Below are positions 58,082 to 64,000 of a stretch of 64,000 nt of DNA, piece after piece; positions within the stretch are counted from its first letter, which is position 1, and every line of letters starts with the position of its first letter. Made by a program: the position numbers and the translations under genes. Under the pieces are notes generated by a model that did no database searches, was not told the DNA's origin, and saw only the letters and a program-made list of their open reading frames with translations. Origin of the DNA: Rachycentron canadum (taxonomy: Eukaryota > Chordata > Actinopteri > Carangiformes > Rachycentridae); contig CM076666.1 in assembly GCA_038496675.1 (NCBI GenBank), forward strand, positions 7,390,203-7,454,202, written 5' to 3'.

Positions 58082-59978
58082 TAACCATTGAAGACAGGGT
58101 CTAACACAGCCCTGACTAGATTAGGCATGTAGGCAAATGTCTCATTAGCAAGAGGCTTGGTGCAGGAAGTGCACTCACTCAGACGCTTCCTTGTTCACTT
58201 TCCTGGCTGTCAGGTCGCTGCAGGGCCGTGATCATAGCGATAGAATCACAGTAGAGTAAGTTTGGATGCAGAAAAGCCAAAAGTGAAAAATGAAAAATAG
58301 GCCAAACTGCCCACTGCCGCTTCTTACCATAGTTGTATGCTGGCAGTTTTATAGTTCAGATATGATAATGAGAGATTTGGGTGTGTTTCGCAACTAAATC
58401 ATACTTGTACTTATCAGTGCCATCTGTAAAAGCTTTTTTTTTTTTTTCCTTTTGTAATATTAAAATAAAAAAAAAAAGATTTTACAACAGATGTCAAGAC
58501 AAATAAATCACAAGCTTTTTTTTTTTCTTTCCAGTTCCACCAAATTGAAAATCAATCAAAATCAAAAGTGAACACAACAGTTCTGGAACTTTTTAAGCTT
58601 ATTTTTTTTTTATTGGCATGTTGACACTATAGAGACAGGTTCATGGTTCGCATCTAAACCCCTTGGCCACCACCCTTACTCTCGAAGGCACACAGTTGTT
58701 TCAACATTTCATAGTGCTTCAACTGCCCTCAACTGCCAGAAAGGCAGCATGCACAGAGACCTTTATCACAGAGGACACTTGGACGTGGCACAGTCGGAAA
58801 GGGGTAAATGAATGAAGACCGAATTCCATTTAGCTGCTATAGGATCAGGATGCTTGTATTGTGCTGGCTCACTGCCATGCTGCATTACTGGGACACTCGA
58901 ACAAAGCAAAGCGGCAAAGCCACATTAGTAGTGATTTCTGTTAGAGGGAGTGAAAATGTCAGCTGTGAAGAAGACCTACCAGGACTGCCAGCCTAAGTGG
59001 AATACAAGTAGTCTCATTTGTTACACCTGTGTTTTACATTTGCTTAAAGTGAACATAAATTATATTGTTATGTAACGACATTAGACCGAGCTCCCAGCCT
59101 TTACTCTGCGCTTGACCCAACAGTGAGTGGAGCACAGACCTCTTATCGTATGCAGACAGGATGCTTTCTGCAATTTACATTCAGCACTCACCCAAGCATA
59201 AAGGTTTTGTTTTAAACATCTCTCTCTCTTTCACCTGAACAACAGGGAAGTAAATGAGCAATCTGCTCTCACTCCTCAGTGTGTCCAGGGCAACTAAATG
59301 AAGGGTAACAGGCTAAACTCATCACAGTCGAGACCTATTTTTATACATGTATATTTATAATATAAATGTATTATTGCTTTGCATTGTAGCTTGGGATGTT
59401 AGATATTGTGATTATATGATGGTCGATCACGTGGTGTGGGTGGTGTTGCCACGCGGCTTTTAAAATCTGCATATTTTTGCAGACTCCTGTAAAATGTACC
59501 GTAATGGCTCAAATACAATTTTCAAACGGATAAACTGAGCAGCAACATTACTACAACTACTCTTACAAGCTGCACTTCTAGATGCTATTCATCACAACGC
59601 GGCCATTTTTTCCTTTGTCTTTTAACTTAATGCCCTCAGTGATCTCTCCATGATAACATTTCGATTTTACTTAAAGAGAGAAAAGTTAAAGACTTGTAGG
59701 AGACAAAGTTGTAAAAAATACTGTTTCAAAGTAACTTGAGATGTCTGGGGTGCTCAGGGGTCCTATAAAACTTTCAGAATATGTCATCAAATAGCTCGAG
59801 AAGTTTTTGAATCTCACTTCTGAAGAGTTGTTCAAACCCTATGGACGAGTAAGCTGGCAAAAACTGAAAGAAGTGTGACTATCAAGACAAGCAGAGTAAG
59901 GGACTGAAACACAACACAAGGAGAAGGACACAGGTAGAGGTTGATAGAAATGGCAGAGAAGAAGGACGACATGGTAAT

Positions 59979-60002
59979 AAAAAAAAAAAAAAAAAAAAAA
60001 AA
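59979..60002. repeat. Poly-A tract (24 A)
   Basis: Twenty-four A, followed within 60 bases by further A-rich blocks (to about 60,060). Confidence 0.95.
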
Positions 60003-61843
60003 CACCAGACAGATGATTTGAGAGCAGAAAAAAAAGGCAAAAAAAATAAAAAAAATAAAAGAGTAAAGATAACCAGATGGAGGATGCTAAACATGGTGGG
60101 AAAATCATCACAATACAATAGTACTGTGGACAAACATGGAGGCCGACTGTATTTTCTGGCCCAACCTCAACCAACAGCTCCACAGATACTGTTAATAATA
60201 AAGTTGCTCATCTCATTGTTCTAAGTCTATTGAAAACAGCAGCTCATGCAGTGTTGTTTTGGTAGCGTGACCATGGTGGCTGGGTATGATTTTCTACCAC
60301 ATCACAGGGAGCAATTGGCATAATGGTTTCTCACCAGCAGAACACTGCAGCACTTACGAGAGTGGAAAAATATGATTCAAAATCTGCAATGCTGCACAAG
60401 GTCCAACTGAACAACAGATGCTCACTGAATGTCTTGAAATAAGTGCAAACTCTAGAAAGAAAAAGAAGTGGATGAGCTACGATCATTCATCAAGAATTAT
60501 TAAGTGGTACCTGCAGAAACACAGCTTTATTTGTCGATAAGTCAGCAGGAACGCCAGCACAGAAGCTGAGCAATGTGCTGCTGTGGAAGGAGGGCGGCAA
60601 AAACATACACATTTTAGCCACTTTTTGTGACAAACCCACAGGTAAATCTGTTAATATCAGTCGTAAGTGTATGTTACATTTTGAATATTTCACAGCTTTA
60701 TCTCGTCGTCAAACAGCCTTTTCCTTTGGAACTACATTTTTCAACCGCTGAACGACCGTATTCCTCCACACAAGCGCACCTACACTTAGTCTGACTCAGA
60801 CAGCGGACAAATACAGGGTCTGCCACAGGTGTGCTTGTTCACAGAAATAGAGGAGCTGAATGGTTCACAAACTGTAGTTTTCTGCAGCAGCACATCGCTT
60901 AGCTTCTAAACAACACAATACAATATTACAATAGATAAGTACTTCACACAACCCCACATCAAACAACCCAAACTATCACTGTAAGGTTTCTTACAAGAGA
61001 AAAACCATCCATCAGATTTAGGCTGTTTTATTAGAGATTCAGTCTCAATACATCAATATTAAAGCCTAAAACATCTTTTTTGCCATTTTTCTTTGTGATA
61101 AAACCAGACTGCAAGTAATTAAATGAACAATTTCACTTCTCTTTTAGGGACACACATGTTTTATATTTGTCTGATGCTGAAATTGTCTTCAACTTTACAC
61201 TGGTGCTGATGTCTGAGCTGAAAGATGCAGGATACTGACTGTGACGGTGATGGCTCCAGTGATGAAGTGTCATGTGATTTTAAATGCTTAAGCATTAAAG
61301 ACGGCTGAGGGAAAAGTCATTTTGCAGCTGATGATTATCAAGTTATCGTGCTAAAACATTCCAGTGCAGAATGTGCGCTATTTTTGCAAATTGTTCAAGA
61401 CATCAGAATTTAAAAATAGTTTAAAAGTAGTTTAATCTTTAATAATAGAGGAGCTCAAACGCAAAGAGCAAGAGTTTGAAAACAATCTGTCAGAGTTAGA
61501 ATTAGCACAACTCAAGGTAAAATACAATCCACCTTGACAAGCAAAACAGCAAAAGAGTTTATCAATGTGTGCGAGAGTCTGGCTGTATGTGACAGAGAAA
61601 AAGTGTGAAATATTAATTTTTAGTGATATAAAGTTCTTGTGTCAAAGAAACATTTCTATCATACACGAGACAAATGTTCACAGAAACATCTAATGCGTAC
61701 CTGTTTTCATTACCTCCTCCTGATCCTTGTCAGCTGTGCCAACTACAGCCAGAATATCCTCCTCAAGGCCTCGACAGCAGAGCCTGCAGCTACTGGAGCC
61801 TCCGGTTGTTTATCTCCATTCTCACTTAGAAAGAAGTTCTTGT

Positions 61844-61861
61844 GTTGTTGTTGTTGTTGTT
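61844..61861. repeat. (GTT)6 microsatellite
   Basis: Six GTT units. Confidence 0.85.
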
Positions 61862-64000
61862 CAACTGTCGGGGTGTTGTGGTGGTTGACTTCTTCACTTT
61901 GCAGACTGACTCTGCTCTACGCTTCTTCTTTTTTTTTTTTTATGTTTATGGAGGAAGGTCAGAGGTCAAGTTCAGCTCCTGATGCTGAGAGGGTTAGGGT
62001 TAGATTCAGTTGTATGGTACAAGAGCAGAGCACACACTACAACTAATGAGAACATGCAGACAGACACAACACAACTCAACAAAAATATTGTGAAAATATA
62101 GCCACAATACCTTCACATATAACAAATTTAAAGGCTCGCATCCTCAGTGTTTTTGTGCCGTTTTGTTGTGCTGCATGTCTGTTGTCAAATGTGTGAATGT
62201 AACTCTTCATTTGTCTGTTTAGGTTTTGTTTTTTTTTTTTTTTTGCTGCTTTTTTTTTTTTAATGTTGCATGCTCATTTGATATTTAATCATTTTTTTGT
62301 GATATTCTTGCTAAAGTATTTTTCATTTTAATGTAGTTTATAATATTATAATGGAATTAAAGAAGAGAAAGAGCTAATGATTCTACACACCACAACATCT
62401 CTTCATCTCATGAATATGATCACACTACATGAAATGGGAGCATGGGGCTAGAGTTGGATCACAAAAAATAATCGAAAATTTTTGCTAAAAAAAAATTGTA
62501 AGACCTTTGTTTATCTTCCCTATTCATAAGTTTATTTTCTCCCCTTTTAAATTCAATAATTGCATCTGATTCACCACGGTTGCGGGTTGTATTTAATGAC
62601 ATTGCCTGGTTGCATGTCTACCCCTGATTAATAGACTGGACTTGAACCACTTCTATTTACAAACACATTATTTATGAGGCAGTTAGTCATGAAGCTCAAG
62701 CTCGGGGCAAATATGATTGGGTGAAGTGATTGATAGCATTTCTCCACACAAGGCTCGACTGTGAGGCAGCTCTAATTTGGTATTGAATCATTGGTCTAGT
62801 GAGAAAACTTCTTTTCCTTGAACTTGAAGTTTACGCTGTGCTTTAATTGTTTAAGGATTGTTACTATCGCCCAAATCCAAATTTTTCTTTTCCAAGAAAC
62901 GTTTTCTGACAAAGCCTGAATGTTTGGCAATTGGATAATAAAGTTTATTTTAACTGGAAAACCAGTAAAAAAAAAAGTAAAAAGGGAAATGTAATTAAAA
63001 ACTTTTATGACTGCGGTTTGCACTAATTTAAATTGAACAGGGTGCTGTGCTGTTTGAAGTTTGGCTTGAATCATTTACTGACCTACTCTCTCCAATGGTA
63101 GTGGAAGAAAATGAAACAAATAAAGACTGGAATGAAAAGAGCTGAATGTGTTGTAGGGAATGGGGGAGTAAGAGCAGTGGAAGATGGCAGGTAAAAAGAA
63201 TATAGTGGATGAGAGACAGAAGAAAGAAAAGAGATGTTTCCATAAAGGGGGATGAAGACAAAAACAAGTGTCTCTTCAACACAGTTTAATTACTATGTTT
63301 ATATGCATTTAATTTACATTAGATGTATTTGGAGGGAGCTAAATGCTATATTGATCAACCTACTAATATGTGCAGATTCAGTCTGTCTGAAACAATACCT
63401 GAATGATCATTTTTGTGGTTTGGATAGGTTAGAGGCCCTGAACATGAAGGCAGCTTGGTGCTATGACAGCTTCTTTTATGATCCATAAACCAAAATTTCA
63501 GTTTCAGAGGCTCAAATAAGGAAGGTTGTCCACATGTGCACATACAGTATAGCCCAGTAATCCTAAAATACACTCTGCTAAAAATTTGTAATACATTACT
63601 TAAGTTTTCAGTCATTTATAGATATGATGCAAGAATCAGCAGGTTTTTCACCTGGCAGCACTCTGAGTTGTGTCTTTGTGCGTGCACTTACCCCAGTCAT
63701 TAAGGTGTTTTGTGGGTGTCGAAATTCAGGTCTGATATCGGTATTCATCCTTTCTGAGACTAGATGTTTGCCTGCTTTCATCAAAGCAATGCTCTAAAGC
63801 ACAACAGGTGGATTTTAAATCTGAGTCATGCACCTTATTAATGAACTCCCTTTTTGGTGAAATGTTCTCCTGCTCAGCGGGGAGAACTTGTCGGAGCGCA
63901 GTTAAAATCTTTTATTTCCTTCTTTTACAAGCTTCGAGTCACAGAATGCTAGACCAGGAAAGAGGTGAGATGAGCAATGACATTTTAATGCATGGATGTT

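Larger units (their letters stand above)
56180..64000. other. Non-coding stretch, no gene recognised
   Basis: About 7.8 kb of AT-rich sequence with many homopolymers and the large GT array. No exon with convincing splice sites and codon pattern, and no mobile-element body, is recognised. If the minus-strand acceptor at 56,174 is real, this would be intron. Confidence 0.5.

Noticed and set aside
57736..58128. 130-codon minus-strand frame with a poly His/Thr stretch
   Set aside because: The central stretch is the translated GT/CA microsatellite.
61639..62046. 135-codon frame with a Cys run, resembling a secreted Cys-rich protein
   Set aside because: The Cys run is the translated GTT repeat, followed by Phe from a T-run.

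Overview
The window looks like non-coding nuclear DNA from a ray-finned (teleost) fish. It is AT-rich, with very abundant CA/GT, AT and AAT microsatellites, long poly-A/T runs, relics of several Tc1/mariner transposon lineages, and decayed L2/CR1-type LINE reverse transcriptase pieces of the kind usual in fish. The fish assignment is an inference from repeat content. I found no intact protein-coding gene, tRNA, rRNA, CRISPR array or prokaryotic operon. The open reading frames present are short and mostly arise from simple repeats, pyrimidine-rich tracts or transposon remains. The stretch is either intergenic or lies inside a very large intron.

Layout. 1-5,000: unique AT-rich DNA. 5,010-5,665: 3' end of an L2-like LINE (+). 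5,670-12,650: mostly unique, with two weak dispersed-repeat candidates (8,950-9,170; 10,500-10,690) and two polypurine tracts. 12,655-13,560: internally deleted Tc1-like element (+). 17,515-18,030: MITE-like block. 19,686-21,280: repeat cluster with a Tc1-type end, a mariner/Tc1 transposase C-terminus (-) and a LINE reverse transcriptase C-terminus (-). 23,250-23,560: 3' part of a Tc1-like transposase (+). 25,385-26,605: a Tc1-like element (-) split into two halves. 27,671-27,793: GC box followed by a consensus splice donor, a possible untranslated first exon or a dispersed repeat. 33,050-33,990: Tc1-like element (-) with a recognisable but broken transposase. 35,554-35,881: AT microsatellite containing an assembly gap of 269 N. 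47,846-48,489 and 53,468-54,158: two related elements with GTGCAAAAGTCTTAGGCC-type ends. 51,175-51,271: an isolated Tc1-type end. 51,430-51,985: LINE reverse transcriptase fragment (-) with its catalytic motif region still visible. The rest, including most of 34,900-47,800 and 56,180-64,000, is unique AT-rich sequence with scattered simple repeats.

The items most worth a second look are structural: a perfect 22-bp hairpin at 50,349-50,398, a near-perfect 23-bp hairpin at 55,053-55,115 of microRNA-precursor size, a fold-back at 45,734-45,819, and an inverted repeat built on a TTAATTGAGC core at 29,596-29,677. On the minus strand near 56,174 there is a textbook 3' splice site (branch point, pyrimidine tract, CAG) that could precede a short terminal exon. 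I did not find a convincing undescribed biological system.
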